Shown one piece after another: positions 41,930 through 53,475 of a stretch of 64,000 bases of DNA. The notes under the pieces are model-generated. The model was not told the origin of the DNA. It did not search any database and saw only the letters and a program-made list of their open reading frames with translations. Within the stretch, counting starts at the first letter, position 1; each line of letters opens with the position of its first letter. The position numbers were made by a program, and so were the translations under genes. The DNA is from Hydra vulgaris (lineage: Eukaryota; Cnidaria; Hydrozoa; Anthoathecata; Hydridae), in NCBI RefSeq assembly GCF_038396675.1, contig NC_088934.1, positions 44,954,001-45,018,000 on the forward strand. The letters are read 5' to 3'.

Positions 41930-42130
41930 ATGCAAATCCCACAGGAAACCCACGTGGGATTTCCCATGTGTGTAAATACCATATGGTTCCCACATGTAAC
42001 CCATGTGGGATTACCCACATGGGTTTAAGGTGACAAATTTCCATACGGATACCACATGGGAAAATCTGTCCCACATAAATCCCATCAATCCCACACGGAA
42101 CCCACGCGGAACCCATGTGGGACGCGGTTT
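41930..42130. repeat. Subterminal CATGTGGG repeat array of E2 (right)
   Basis: Mirror of the 27960-28170 array. Confidence 0.8.
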
Positions 42131-42146
42131 CATTTTTCACTGGGTG

Positions 42147-43031
42147 TCTTCTAGAATTGCTTTTTCTACTTGTTTGACATTACAATGAATCGCATCCAAT
42201 TTTTGTTCAAGTGTCAAAATATTTTTGCCTAATAAATTTGAAGCAACAGATTGAGGTATTGACGGGTCAAAAACCATGCTTTTTTCATCACGACTTGCTT
42301 CAACTATTTTATTATTTGATGAACTAGTCCTAGCATCCTCTATGTACAACCAGGTATAAATATTTTTTGCTGCTTTTAATGCATGTTTGACGGTAAGAGT
42401 TAAACCATCTGAATTGTTAAGGCTATATTTACGCTATTTTGTAAATCATCAATAAACGTAACGCCTGTTGAGCTGTATGACTCATCAATACAGTCAAATA
42501 CATCATCAAACTAATCGTAAACTGTAATTCAAATTGAATATATTTTGCTGAAGAGTCTGACTTTTTTTAAAAAATATCACATACTGCCAAATGAAGTCCG
42601 TGGGCTTCACACATTTTTTAATGAACTCACTTTTTTATGGCATTTATTGAGAAGCCATCCACCGTCGCTAGCTTTGACACAATTTCCTCGATAGCCTGCT
42701 GTTTATCAAAAAATGTGATTTTCTTTTGCACAATTTTAATTTCCGAACCAGTATCTTCATATAGACGCTTCATATTTAAATCCAAATCTTTATGTGCGTT
42801 TTATAAATGACGAAGGAGCCCACTTATGCAAAATCCTTTACACATTATCTTTACATTGCACTTTTTGCAAATTGCAGATTCGCCAGATTTTTCTAATTTA
42901 AATTTTGTTGTTATTAGTTTAACGCTTGTTAAACCAAATGGGTTTAATAAACTCTTTTGGTTGGTTTGGTTGTGGCTACTTATTCTAGATGTTGAAATGA
43001 TGTTTTTATTAAGACTTAATGAGTGCCACAA
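42147..43031 (-). pseudogene. hAT transposase, N-terminal half with BED finger
   Basis: Starts near 43031. SGESAICKKCNVKIMCKGF then CISGLLRHL with H after it is a BED-type zinc finger (C-x2-C...H-x(3-5)-H). Then QQAIEEIVSKLATVDGFSIN, CEAHGLHLAVCDIF (hAT conserved D/H region) and LTLEQKLDAIHCNVKQVEKA up to the E2 insertion. Stops and frameshifts mean it was dead, or died later. Continues at 35693. Confidence 0.8.
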
Positions 43032-44509
43032 GAAACAAAATTCACTAATTTATTTGACTCAAAAGTCTGTCGATACATAAAAAGGAAGACAGTATACTTG
43101 TATACTGTATACGAAAGTATACAATTTTACTAAAGAACAAGATTTGGAGTTTCAAAGCAAAAAGTTTGAGAGTAAATTCCATTTATTCATTTTGATTATG
43201 GTCAGAGATGGATTCAAAGTAAATTAAGCGGTGCAAAGTTTGTTGGAAAGAATCCAGCTTTTAATACCACATTAATAAAGGATAGTAAAAATAAATAACT
43301 CGGCTGACCTACATTATCATTTCAAAAACCATCATCAAAAACAAAGAAAAGAAAAGTTGCAACTTTGTCAGTTGCAAATTCTTGTAAGTTATTGTTTGCT
43401 TAGCTTGTACTACTTGTTGCATACATTGTCAAAGATTTTTGGTGATTGTGAATGCATGGGAACAATATTACCATACAAGTTTTAGAAATTCTGTAGGCGC
43501 TCGTAAAATCTGCAAATTGGAAGAACTAATTAATGAAGCTAAAATATAATTTTTTTTACAGGAAAACAAGTTTATCTAACAACGTGTAATAGCATGCGTA
43601 ATAACACTAGTTAATCATATTAAACTGTTAATAATTTTTGCTATTCACGAGCGAGGATCTCATAATAAAACACATGCTAAATAGTGTACACAGCACAAAT
43701 AAATCATATGCAACTAATAAAAGTTAGTTGTTGCTAAGCAAAATTAGGTATCCATAGCAACTAAATAAAATATATATTCACTTTTTTAAAAAGTGCGACC
43801 TCATATTGGTACTTATGTAAAATATGGTAAACATACCAATCGTAAAAATATCTACAAATACCAAAAAATAGATTTTTGCTTTCCGAAATTTGGTATCCAT
43901 AGCAACGAATTAAAAAGATAACACCTTCATAAGAAGCGTGACATCATGTTATTACTCATCCTAATTTTAGTCAATGCAGTCCTAATATTAAATTAGTTAT
44001 GAATTATGTGCAGTAAAAGTGAATTCTGGCCCACTGTGCAGAGGTGGCGTTTAACCATAGATCTCTTGCTTCTGAGGCAAGCGTGCTTACCTCCCCACTT
44101 TTTTTCTAAAAGACCTTTTTTTTTTTTTATACGAAAATTCTAGATATAGAGAACTTTTTTTAAAAATTGAGATCTTAAAGCATCTTTTTTTGCTGAATAA
44201 TACGTTAGAAAATTTTTTTTTTGCCGTCTAAGATCTATTATTAACATTTATTTCGTCATTTATAAACATTTTTCAATGCTCTTGTTTTACAATTTTCATC
44301 AATAAAATTTAAATAAAAAAAAAAAGAAAAGTTAAAAACTACGACAGGAGCAAGTAGAAGACATAAATCTTGTCATCAAGAGTCATACAAACACTCGTTA
44401 TATAAAACAAGTTAATTCATAATTACAATAAGATACGATAAATTGCGGCAATAATATAAATAAATAAACTAAGAAATATTACAAGATTTTTTTTATTTTA
44501 CTTAAAAAA
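43032..44509. other. Non-coding stretch with a tRNA-like segment
   Basis: Holds palindromic gtatac repeats at about 43090-43125 and two diverged copies of a roughly 145-bp unit (ggtatccatagcaac at about 43749 and 43893). A minus-strand tRNA-like segment lies at about 44040-44105. No coding frame was recognised. Confidence 0.45.
44040..44105 (-). mobile_element. tRNA-like segment, probably a SINE head
   Basis: Minus strand reads GTGGGGAGGTAAGCACGCTT (A-box-like), a CTTGC/GCAAG stem with a 7-nt loop, and GGTTAAACGCC (B-box-like). Acceptor stem pairing is poor, so a functional tRNA is unlikely. Confidence 0.4.
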
Positions 44510-45383
44510 AAAAATATCTTTGTGTCTGGTAATTCAGGTAAATACTGTTTAACTATATTTTTAAAACAATTTATTGAAGTTATACTTTTCATATTTTCAT
44601 CAAGAACTATATTGCACTGACAAGATACTCTATATGAAATTGAGTAATCGGATGTTTTAAGAGTTGACTTATCATATTCATAAACACTTAATACCTCGTT
44701 AAGTATTTATGAATAATTTTTAGATATCGGTTATTAAAGGATTTTGGAAGTATGTCACTTTGGTATTTAAAAATAAATAACAAGTTTTGAAACAGGTTTA
44801 ACTCATAGACATTAAGAGCTTAAATTTCCCGGAATAACGGCTTGGAGTGGGCTTATTTATGCACATTAAATATAACTCTACTGGCTTGTTTTTCTTTAAT
44901 CTATATATTTTTCAATGCCGAAGGGAAGATACTTGCAAAAAGCAGTATTACAATAGCTTATGTAGCTACGGCTAAAAGAGTAACATAAATCTATTAAACA
45001 TTTTTTACTTAGTAGGTGTTTTGTTTCATGCATAATACCTATAGTTTTAAAATTTTATTTTCAATTAGCGTAATATGATTTTTCCAATTAAATGTTCATC
45101 AAATATTATTCCTAAAACTTTATGTTTTAAAATTTTAACTGCAACTGTTTATTATATTGTTATTTATTGTTAGCTGAGATAGATACAGAGGCAAGTCATC
45201 GGATTTAGATTGGTAATGAAATAAAATATACTTAGTTTTACTGGTATTTAAAGAGAGTTTGTTTGATTTGAACCAGTCATTAAGGTTATCCAGCTCACAA
45301 TTTACTATAGAAAAAATTGCTTTTGTATTCGAAAAAATAAAATAAATAATGGTCCTCGTTGGCTGACATTTGCCGACTGCCAA
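44510..45383 (-). pseudogene. CR1-like LINE reverse transcriptase, C-terminal part
   Basis: Minus strand 45350-45155: FSIVNCELDNLNDWFKSNKL, SLNTSKTKYILFHYQSKSDD, the palm/thumb region of CR1-group RTs. It continues in shifted frames with FSRSYISYCNTAFCKYLPFG and ends with SITSINCFKNIVKQYLPEL near 44520. Catalytic FADD is upstream of the preserved part. Many stops. A hairpin (44676-44714) lies within it. Confidence 0.75.
44676..44714. repeat. Hairpin, 16-bp arms, 7-nt loop
   Basis: 44676-44691 pairs with 44699-44714, one mismatch. Confidence 0.85.
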
Positions 45384-47269
45384 CTATAAGTCCAATTTTG
45401 CTGACTCCTGTGTCCAAGTTTGCTGACTTATAAATTCATAGGAGGGCTGTGTAATTATAAACTACGCAGCCTTCCCCCCTCCTCTTGGGACGTTTCTGGG
45501 TAGATTAATTCTTAGCTTATGCTTGTTAATTCCCTGGTCACATTTACACTTTTCACATATACACTAACATTCAGGACTTAGGTACATAAATAATGGAGAC
45601 GTGATTGACTGTTGAAATTAATGCAGAGAAAAAGTACTGCTTTCATTTCTTTTTTTGTCTCTTTATTTAACCATAAAATTGAAAAAATTACAAATTTATT
45701 TATAATTTTACAAAATTGGGTTTGGTGTCACTCCAATGACTAGCTAAAAACTAGTCGTTGGAGTGACACCTTAATAGAATAAACCAATAAAGCAAAAAAC
45801 AAACCTAAATATTTTTGTTAAGTTATTGTTTACTTGAGAGCCTCAAATGAACATTAGTTTAGCAAAATATTTAGCAATGCTAATTCATTTAGGCGATTCA
45901 ATTAGGTGGCCTAACAACCATATGGACAGGGTGGAAAAAATATGTTGATAATGAATTTGCATTAGTTAAGTACTTTAATTTACTAAATTAGGCAGAGTTT
46001 TAAACGTTTACACGTTCATTAAACTCTCATTTATATGCTTTAGCAACTTTTTCTTTTTGTATTTTCGATGTATTTTAAAAGTTATATACATCAGAGGCTT
46101 CAAAACAGAAAGAAATAAAGACAAAAAGCAGAAGTTGCTATTGTAAAATGCAAACAACTATTTAATATTATTATTATTATTATTATTATTATTATGCATT
46201 TCAACATACAGAAAAATTTACAAAATTATTTATCATAAAATGAAAATATACGGTTGGGGCCAGAAGAAGACAAATTCAGTCTTATCGCCAAGCATCTTTG
46301 AAATATAAATTAAAGGTTAAGTTACGTCGTTAAATTACACCTTTTCGTTGCATTATAATGTAATATATGTAAAAAAACATATATATAGATACAAATATAA
46401 AAGGACGTTTATATTATTATTATTTTTAACTATTATTTATTAAGATTTCAAATTTCAAATAAATAAAAATTCGATAAAACATGAACAACAAAAAAAGGAA
46501 AGCTTGAAGCTAGTATTATGAACAATATTTATATATTATAATATATACTTCATATAAATTTTTTTAAACTCTTTTATTTAAAACACAAAATTATAGTATA
46601 AAAATTGAATGTCGTGTAAATTATAAAATTACACGAATAAATATAGTGTAATTTCGTATTACCTCTAGGGCTTGACGTACATTACTTGATTGAGGGCAAG
46701 TTGGTTTATTTTAAAAGTATACATCACTATCTCCATCTTCTTCAGTCTCAAATCTTTTTTTTCTAAAACATTGATATAATCTCATTATCATTCATTATTG
46801 GCTCAGCAGTGTTGACAAAATCATCCATGGAAACTACTTTTTTTGCTGTAATTCCTTTAGGGAATAACAACAAAAAAAAGTAGTTTCCATGGATGATTTT
46901 GATGTATGAAAAGCTTTTTAAACTGGTTTTTGAGCTCTTTATAGGGATCATCCACATCTACCGAGGCGTCAGAACACATTCTCTCTAAAATTTCTGATTT
47001 GACAAAATAATTGAAAATAGTTTCGATCTTTACCTTCCCCTAATAACATCAATCATTTGCATGGCATCCATTAAAGCATGAGATCGAAAAGCATGAGATC
47101 GAAAAGAATGAGAAACGGAAACCACTTTAAAAATAAATTCAAAACACATTAAAAAAATAATAATACTTTAATCAAGTAATGATAGTAATTGTCAAAAAAC
47201 ATAAAAAAGGAAACCTTAATAATGATTTATTAAAATGTCATTGAAGCAATCTGAAAATTGAAAAAAAAT
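45384..47269. other. Non-coding stretch with hairpins and (TTA)n
   Basis: Contains a hairpin at 45724-45770 (20-bp arms, one mismatch), a (TAT)n run at about 46164-46194, and a hairpin at 46816-46901 (30-bp arms, 25-nt loop). No recognised gene. Confidence 0.5.
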
Positions 47270-48430
47270 CTTGTGAATTTATGAAGAAATCATCATGGAA
47301 CTACAACGAGTCTCAAAAGATACTTGAATTCCAATATCTACTGTTGGAAGGATTATAAAACAATACTAAAAGAAAAAAATTTCCAGCAGTAAATCAGTGA
47401 TAAATAAGATTTGCTGTTTTTTTGAAAGAAATCTAGGCTTGTCTAAATCAGTGGTAAATAAGATTTGTTGTTCTTTTGAAAGAAATATAGGCTTGGCTAG
47501 CAGAGAAAGAGCTAAAAATTAAAAAGTAAAAGGAAAGTGAAGAAATACTACAATTACACACTAAAAAAAAAAGTTAGAAATTTCTATCTGAGGTTAGGAT
47601 ATTTGATATACCTTTAGTAAGGTATAATTTTCTAACTTTTAAGATAACAACAACTTTTTATACAGTTTTCTCACTTAAAGGTATAATTTTTTGCTTGAAA
47701 AGGAAGAAAATTATACCTTAATAAGGGTATATTACATACTCTACCCAAAAGTAGAAATTATTACCTTTTTTTTAAGTGTGTGCAAGTCTTTCCGAGCAAT
47801 TAAATACTCAAACTGTTATGTTAAACAAAATTCAACTCTGCCAAAACACGAGAAAAAACATTACACCCAAATTTTGACAAAACTGAATGGCTGCATTTTG
47901 ATGACAAGACTTACATAAAATGTGACTTTAGCCAACTTCCTGACAAACATTATGCTTCAACTGTTCATGGCTGTGTAAGCATCAAGTATAACTATAAACT
48001 TGTGGACAAATTTGGCAAAAAGAAGCTCCTATGGCAAACAATTTGTAGTTGTGGAAAAAAGAGTACAGCTTTTGTGACGTGATCAACTTTGACACCAGAA
48101 ATTTATTTTCAAGAGTGCCTTCAAAAGCGACTTTTGCCACTCATTCGATTGCACACTAGAATTTGTTTGTTTTGGCCTGAATTAGCTTTGTACCACTACG
48201 CTAAAAAAAAAATTTTGAGTGGTATAAATTGAGAAAGGTTAATTTTGTACCAAAAAACAAAATTTCGGCTCATTAAAAAATATCGTCGTATTGGCAAAGG
48301 ATATTTGCGTAAAACATGCAAGACTCTTATTTCAGTACAAGAATTGCTGAAGGAATGGTCAACCGTAAGCAAGAAAATGACAATAACAGTTGTGCAGAAA
48401 TTAATGGGCACCATCACAAGTAATGTATGA
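47270..48430 (+). pseudogene. Tc1/mariner-type (DDE_3) transposase remnant
   Basis: Plus strand: a weak helix-turn-helix (about 47300-47350), then ILTKLNGCILMTRLT with the frame shifting to LHFDDKTYIKCDFSQLPDKH, where the first catalytic aspartate lies in a DDKTY-type motif. Then VDKFGKKKLLWQTICSCGKK, YFQECLQKRLLPLIRLHTRI and LFWPELALYHYAKK (second acidic region). The end near 48230-48430 is IGKGYLRKTCKTLISVQELL. Order and spacing match Tc1/mariner-like transposases; several frameshifts. Confidence 0.7.
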
Positions 48431-48639
48431 TTAATCTTTGGAAATAAAGAAAAGTTTTGAAACTAATACTATTTTTATTCTTTTTAATTTCTTAACTTCA
48501 AATAAAAGTTAAAGAAATTTGTAAAAAACAGTTTTTAAATACTTTTGAAAAGATTTTCCTTTCTCTTTTTTTTCGATCTCATGCTTTATATAGAATTCTG
48601 AAAGAAGTTTTTTTTTAATTTATTGCATTTATTAATTTT

Positions 48640-49300
48640 TGAACAGATAATATTCTATAATTTGCTTTAATAAAGCCCTGGTCCATCGGTTAAAGTTTTG
48701 AGGTGGTATTTAGTGGTAAAAAGATAAGTTCTATTGATGCAAGATTATCAACAATCGGATGAGCTGATTATCAACTAATAAAACATTTTTTTGTTCTTTC
48801 CATTTTTTGATGAACTTCACAAACCCATTTGTCGAATAGTGTGCCAGTTATCGAACACTTCTTCTTGCTGCGATAACGGCACGAAAAGTGCTTTACAATT
48901 TTAAAACATTTGGGTGATTTAGCTGTGCCAATATTAAACATCGGCAGTTTTTCCCTTAATGTATTAGCAGATGCCAATTGTGTTAAGTGTAGTTTGCTGT
49001 GTTTCCCACCAATAAGATTTTCATTTTTAAGCTGTAAAGACATATTTAGTTAAAGCCAAAACAAGCCAAATTCATCAGCATTATAAATCTGTTTCAGTTT
49101 ATATTTTGATAAAATGGCTGATAACGTAGTTTCCTCCCATGGGGCTATCATTTCATTTGTGCGCGCATTAGCTTCGCCAGAAATTGTTTTTAATGATATG
49201 TTGTATCGTTTCTTCCAACTAACCAACCATCTGAAGTCTAACCAACCATCTGAAGCATGAAAACATTCAACGTTCACTTTTTTTTTTAGCAATTACATAG
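48640..49300 (-). pseudogene. pogo/Tigger transposase remnant, catalytic part
   Basis: Minus strand: VECFHASDGWLDFRW and KKRYNISLKTISGEANARTN close the CENP-B-like DNA-binding region. YKLKQIYNADEFGLFW carries the first catalytic D of DDE_1 (usual NADETGLFW). SPKCFKIVKHFSCRYRSKKK and SITGTLFDKWVCEVHQKMER follow, then IELIFLPLNTTSKL and PMDQGFIKA (usual LPPNTTS.LQPMDQG) near 48720-48660. A small duplication (ctaaccaaccatctgaag) breaks the frame near 49220-49256. Confidence 0.8.
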
Positions 49301-49515
49301 TTTTCTTCTTTTTTTTAATTTTACTTTGCTATTTGACAATAACCAATCAACATACATATAACAAGAAAGAAAAATATGTCCGTAGAACGAAGACAGTTAA
49401 GTCTTATCAACAAGCACCGTTTTTGTATATTTTATATATAATATAAACTTTTTTTTTAACAATGATCTTAGTAAAATCGCATTCTTTTCATAGAGCCCCT
49501 AGATATATTTTCAAT

Positions 49516-50332
49516 CAGAGTTAATAATGCCACCCGGCGGCAAAGTAACTTTCTGCCGAAAGGCCGACTTTTTCGGGAAAAAGCTGTTAGCAGCGGCCTC
49601 CCAATCAATTTTTAGCGGCAAAATGTTCTTTCTTCCGCCTCCAGTAGCTTCTGCTCCTCTATTGGCGACCGCAGCCAGAGTTATTTTTGGAGGCAAAATG
49701 TTTTAAAGGCCGAAAGGCATTGGTGACCGCCTCGAGAAAAAATTGTGAAAGCAAAATCATTTGGAGGCCGCCTCCAATGGCTTCTGCCTCCTAACTGGCT
49801 GCGGCCGCCAAATTGGAGGCAGAAATATTTGCCTCTCGCCGTGCGGATGTAATAAAAAAATAATTGTTCTTTTGCTTTAAAGCAATTAAATATTAACTAG
49901 AAATCAATGCTAAATATTTGACATCAAGTTTCATTTTATATAATTATTTGCAAAAGTTTTGAGTATTTAAAAAAGTTCTTTTTTTTTTTTTTGACTAATA
50001 AATTAAGTAGAAAAAATTAGTAGTTTAATTATTCAAAACAAAAGTTAAAAGTTGGAAATTTTACTTCTATGCCGTTAGCGAATAAATCTTTTTGACAAAA
50101 AAAAAATAAATTATAATAAGTAATTAAATTGACTAATTTTGGTCAAAGTTTTTTAGAACAAGTCCACATGCTAAATTTTTTTATCTATTTTAACCTTTGT
50201 CATAACGTTAAATATTTATTTTTGATAATTGGATAATGTAAAAGTTATTGAAAAAATATTTGCTAATGTTTATAAAAAATTTGCGACCACGCCGTATAGT
50301 TTTGCCAAATTACAACAACAAAATATATATAT

Positions 50333-50395
<63 letters not shown>

Positions 50396-50901
50396 TTAAA
50401 TATATATGCTTTTATAAATATTATTTGTATTTTACTCTATACTTTTAAATCGTTTAAAAATATAGACTCATCTTCTTTTACACGATTTAAAGTTTTGAGC
50501 GATTAAAAGTTTAAAACGTATAAAAGTTAGAAAGTTATTCGATAGTCCTAAAAAAACAACCGCTCTGACAAAACTATAATATTTTTTTCAAAATTTTTTA
50601 AATAGTCAATAAATCGTTTGTTCTTAGTTAAATTTTAATTGCTCGTTAACTTAAAGACAAACGTGCAATGATTTTTCATTACATCCGCCAGCGGAAGGCA
50701 AATGTTTCCGCCTCCAAATTAACAGCCGCAGCCAGCTAGGAGGCAGAAGCTATTGGAGGCAGCCTCCAAATAGTTTTGACTCTTCTGGAGGTGGCCACCT
50801 TTGCCGGCCAATTGTGCCGCTAAAAATTAATTGGCAGGCAGCCACCGTCTGCTGCGGAAGAAAAGTGGAGGCGAGAATATTTACGCCGCTAATCAACACT
50901 G
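49516..50901. mobile_element. hAT-type non-autonomous element with GC-rich GGAGGC arms
   Basis: Begins CAGAGTTAATAAT and ends TAATCAACACTG. Flanked by 8-bp target duplications ttttcaat (49508-49515) and tttttaat (50902-50909), one mismatch. The outer 320 bp (left) and 220 bp (right) are inverted, GC-rich and packed with GGAGGC/GCCTCC and GCGGC motifs, in contrast to the AT-rich core that includes an (AT)n tract at 50325-50390. No coding capacity. Confidence 0.8.
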
Positions 50902-51000
50902 TTTTTAATCGAATATAGATATCAATTTAAATACCCTAATGGGCATAAAACTGTTGCGCTGATCAGTAATTCAAATAAAGATAAATAAAGCTGAAAAAAT
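50902..51000. other. Short AT-rich spacer
   Basis: Nothing recognised between the hAT-type element and the LINE tail. Confidence 0.4.
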
Positions 51001-51245
51001 AAAATCAAAAAACTTCAGAGCTACTCAAGCACAAAAGAATCTCAAATTTTGAAAATTCCTTTTTTGATTTGAAACCTAAATGAACTAAATGACTTTGCGA
51101 TATAGTTGAATCCTTTTTGATAAATATTCCATATATTTGGTCCTCGATATGCAATGCTATATTCGGTACATTTGTTGAAGTTTTTAGGTAGTTTGGCGCC
51201 TTTAGCTTTATGTACATTTAAAACGAATTTGATTTTGAAAGCATC
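51000..51245 (-). pseudogene. LINE 3' fragment (RT C-terminus)
   Basis: Minus strand KGAKLPKNFNKCTEYSIAYR then GPNIWNIYQKGFNYIAKSF and FRFQIKKGIFK match the ...YSIRYRGP.IWN...S...FK..LK tail of CR1-like LINEs. 5'-truncated. Confidence 0.6.
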
Positions 51246-52175
51246 TGACTTAAAAGGCGCCAAACTTTCTATTCCTTTACTTCGATGAGTTTGTTTGTTT
51301 ACATACGTATATGAATTGCCTTCAATGTCTTCCAGTATTGGCTTTACAAAAGTGATTATTACTAAGTACATGATTTCCACGAGTACCAGAAACAGAAAAA
51401 AGTTATTTTCTACTTTTTAGTCGATTGAATAGAAAGCTATTTTTAAAGAGTTTTATTTATTTATTTTATTTTCTACTTTTTAGTCTTGATAAAATTGAAT
51501 TATTACACTTATTGATTATGATTAATACTCAATAAAAATTTATTTTGAATTTCTGAAGACCGTTACGCTAACTTGCCATTACAAATTTATCGCTCTCTTA
51601 AAAAGCAAATTAATTCATTTTACTAAATCTAAAAGACTTATTGAATCAAATGTAACAAATGTAGCTATTGTTAGTCGGCAAAAGATTATTTGTAAAATTT
51701 CAGGGCTGTACGATCAAAAGAATTGCTTCAAAAAGCGCTGTGAAGTTTTGGCCTCCACAAAAAAAAAATCAAAAAATCAAAAAATGCGGACTCGTCAGTG
51801 AGTGAATAGAAAGTTATAAACAACTATGGAATATCGTCCATGTTATCTTAAAGTATTATGCTTCGATTATTTATAATTAATGAGTTATTGATAATTTAAA
51901 AAAGGTGTATATGCCATCGTATTAAAAACCATTATAGAAAAGGGACGTATCAGACAATACGAATTTTTTTCGCTTCGCATTGTATGTACGTTTAAATAAA
52001 AATAAAAATGAGTTCTATATATATTACAAAACTATAAATATACAAAGAATTATCATACTTAATAAAGAAATAATGCTTAAAGAAATAATGCTTTTATTGA
52101 TCAAAAAACTAAATATAAATGTGTTACTTTTACAAATAAAAAGTAATTATGTTTTTGCTTTCTCCTGAAAAGTTT
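51246..52175. other. AT-rich stretch, nothing recognised
   Basis: A direct repeat of 'ttttctactttttagtc' occurs at 51407 and 51470. No domain-bearing frame. Confidence 0.45.
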
Positions 52176-52428
52176 GCATTTTGGAGATGCAACCCTTTTC
52201 TAAAACGGGTGCGATTTTGGAGATGCAACTCTTTTTTAAAACGAGTGCGATTTTGGAGATGCAACTCTTTTCTAAAACGGGTGCGATTTTGGAGATGCAA
52301 CTCTTTTCTAAAACGAGTGCGATTTTGGAGATGCAACTCTTTTCTAAAACGGGTGCGATTTTGGAGATGCAACCCTTTTCTAAAACGAGTGCGATTTTGG
52401 AGGTGCAACTCTTTTCTAAAACGGGTGC
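52176..52428. repeat. 36-bp tandem repeat, seven copies
   Basis: Unit ttttggagatgcaactcttt... with period 36. Because 36 is divisible by three, it stays open in several frames on both strands; none is likely a gene. Confidence 0.92.
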
Positions 52429-52699
52429 ATTTACTATTATAAACGGGTGCGATTTGCTCTGAGATAATAGTTTTCATTTCTATTTATTTCAAACTTGTTA
52501 TTAAAGTTTTCAGGAAAGAGATTATTGTTGAATCGATTGATAAAAACTTAATGGTGATAGATAGTTATTTCAAAAGTATCCATCATTTTCATATCTTTCA
52601 TTATGAGTTTTGTTCATATTTTATGTTTATATCATATTTTCATTTTAAGAATAAAAGCAGAGATAGCAACATTTCTGCTACGAACAATCAGAAGCTATC

Positions 52700-52955
52700 T
52701 GAAAAGAACTTGATCCAAATTTGCAAATGATTTTTTTCTCAAACGCTGACATTTTGAGTTGTTTCTTATCTTCACAGCACCGAAGATCTTTTTCTTGTTT
52801 TTTAACAAGGTGGATAAAGTGTTCTTTGGTATATTATATTTTGAAGCGAACTTTGACTTTGCTATCTAACACTTCCTTTGCTGTATTTGACTATTTGACA
52901 GTTTTTGTTACCAACTTTCGTTTACTTGAAATCGTCGCCAAGATGTAAACTTAGA
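52700..52955 (-). pseudogene. Tigger transposase N-terminal helix-turn-helix remnant
   Basis: Minus strand KLVTKTVK, NTAKEVLDSKVKVRFKI and TKEHFIHLVKKQEKDL resemble the psq-type N-terminal domain of Tigger transposases (NKEVA.KY.VPKNTLSTW.KNKEK). It lies just 3' of Tigger-type 5' leader sequence at 53040-53254. It may be the missing N-terminus of the remnant at 48640-49300, with younger insertions between; unproven. Confidence 0.45.
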
Positions 52956-53475
52956 GTTGAAAAAAAAAACAACGTACACGCTGAACATACAAAAGATAAT
53001 ATTCAAAAAAGTTTAGCAGCACAACGACTTCCTTAAAAACTATGGTAAGAAAACTTTTTTTTCTTTCTTAAAATTCTTAAAAAAACTTTTAAAGCTTTTT
53101 TCTTTACAATAAATTAATTGGTTTTTTAACAGTATTTCGTTCGAAAAGTTCGAGATATCCAAAAATATTTGCTGTAAGGGGTCAAAAAAATGGTTCAACT
53201 TAACAAAATTTGAGTTATCCAAGGTTCGACTTAACTGGAGAATTTTAATAGTACAGTCAACTCTCCTATAACGCGATTACTTCGTACCACGATGTATGGA
53301 AAACGTGTTATAAGAACTCAAATGGTAAATGCGTTTATTGAAGACCTCGTTATGAGAAACACAGAAATTATCAAAACATATAATTTTTAATATATAACTT
53401 ATATCGCGTTATATGGAAACTCAAATCGCGTTATATAAAAAACGCGTTATAAGAAACATAGAATCAAGCTAGTTC

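Noticed and set aside
44040-44105. Functional tRNA gene
   Set aside because: A- and B-box-like blocks are present but the acceptor stem does not pair; kept only as a possible SINE head.
52130-52477. Repeat-protein-like frames on both strands
   Set aside because: Product of the 36-bp tandem repeat; open in several frames at once and without a start context or domain.
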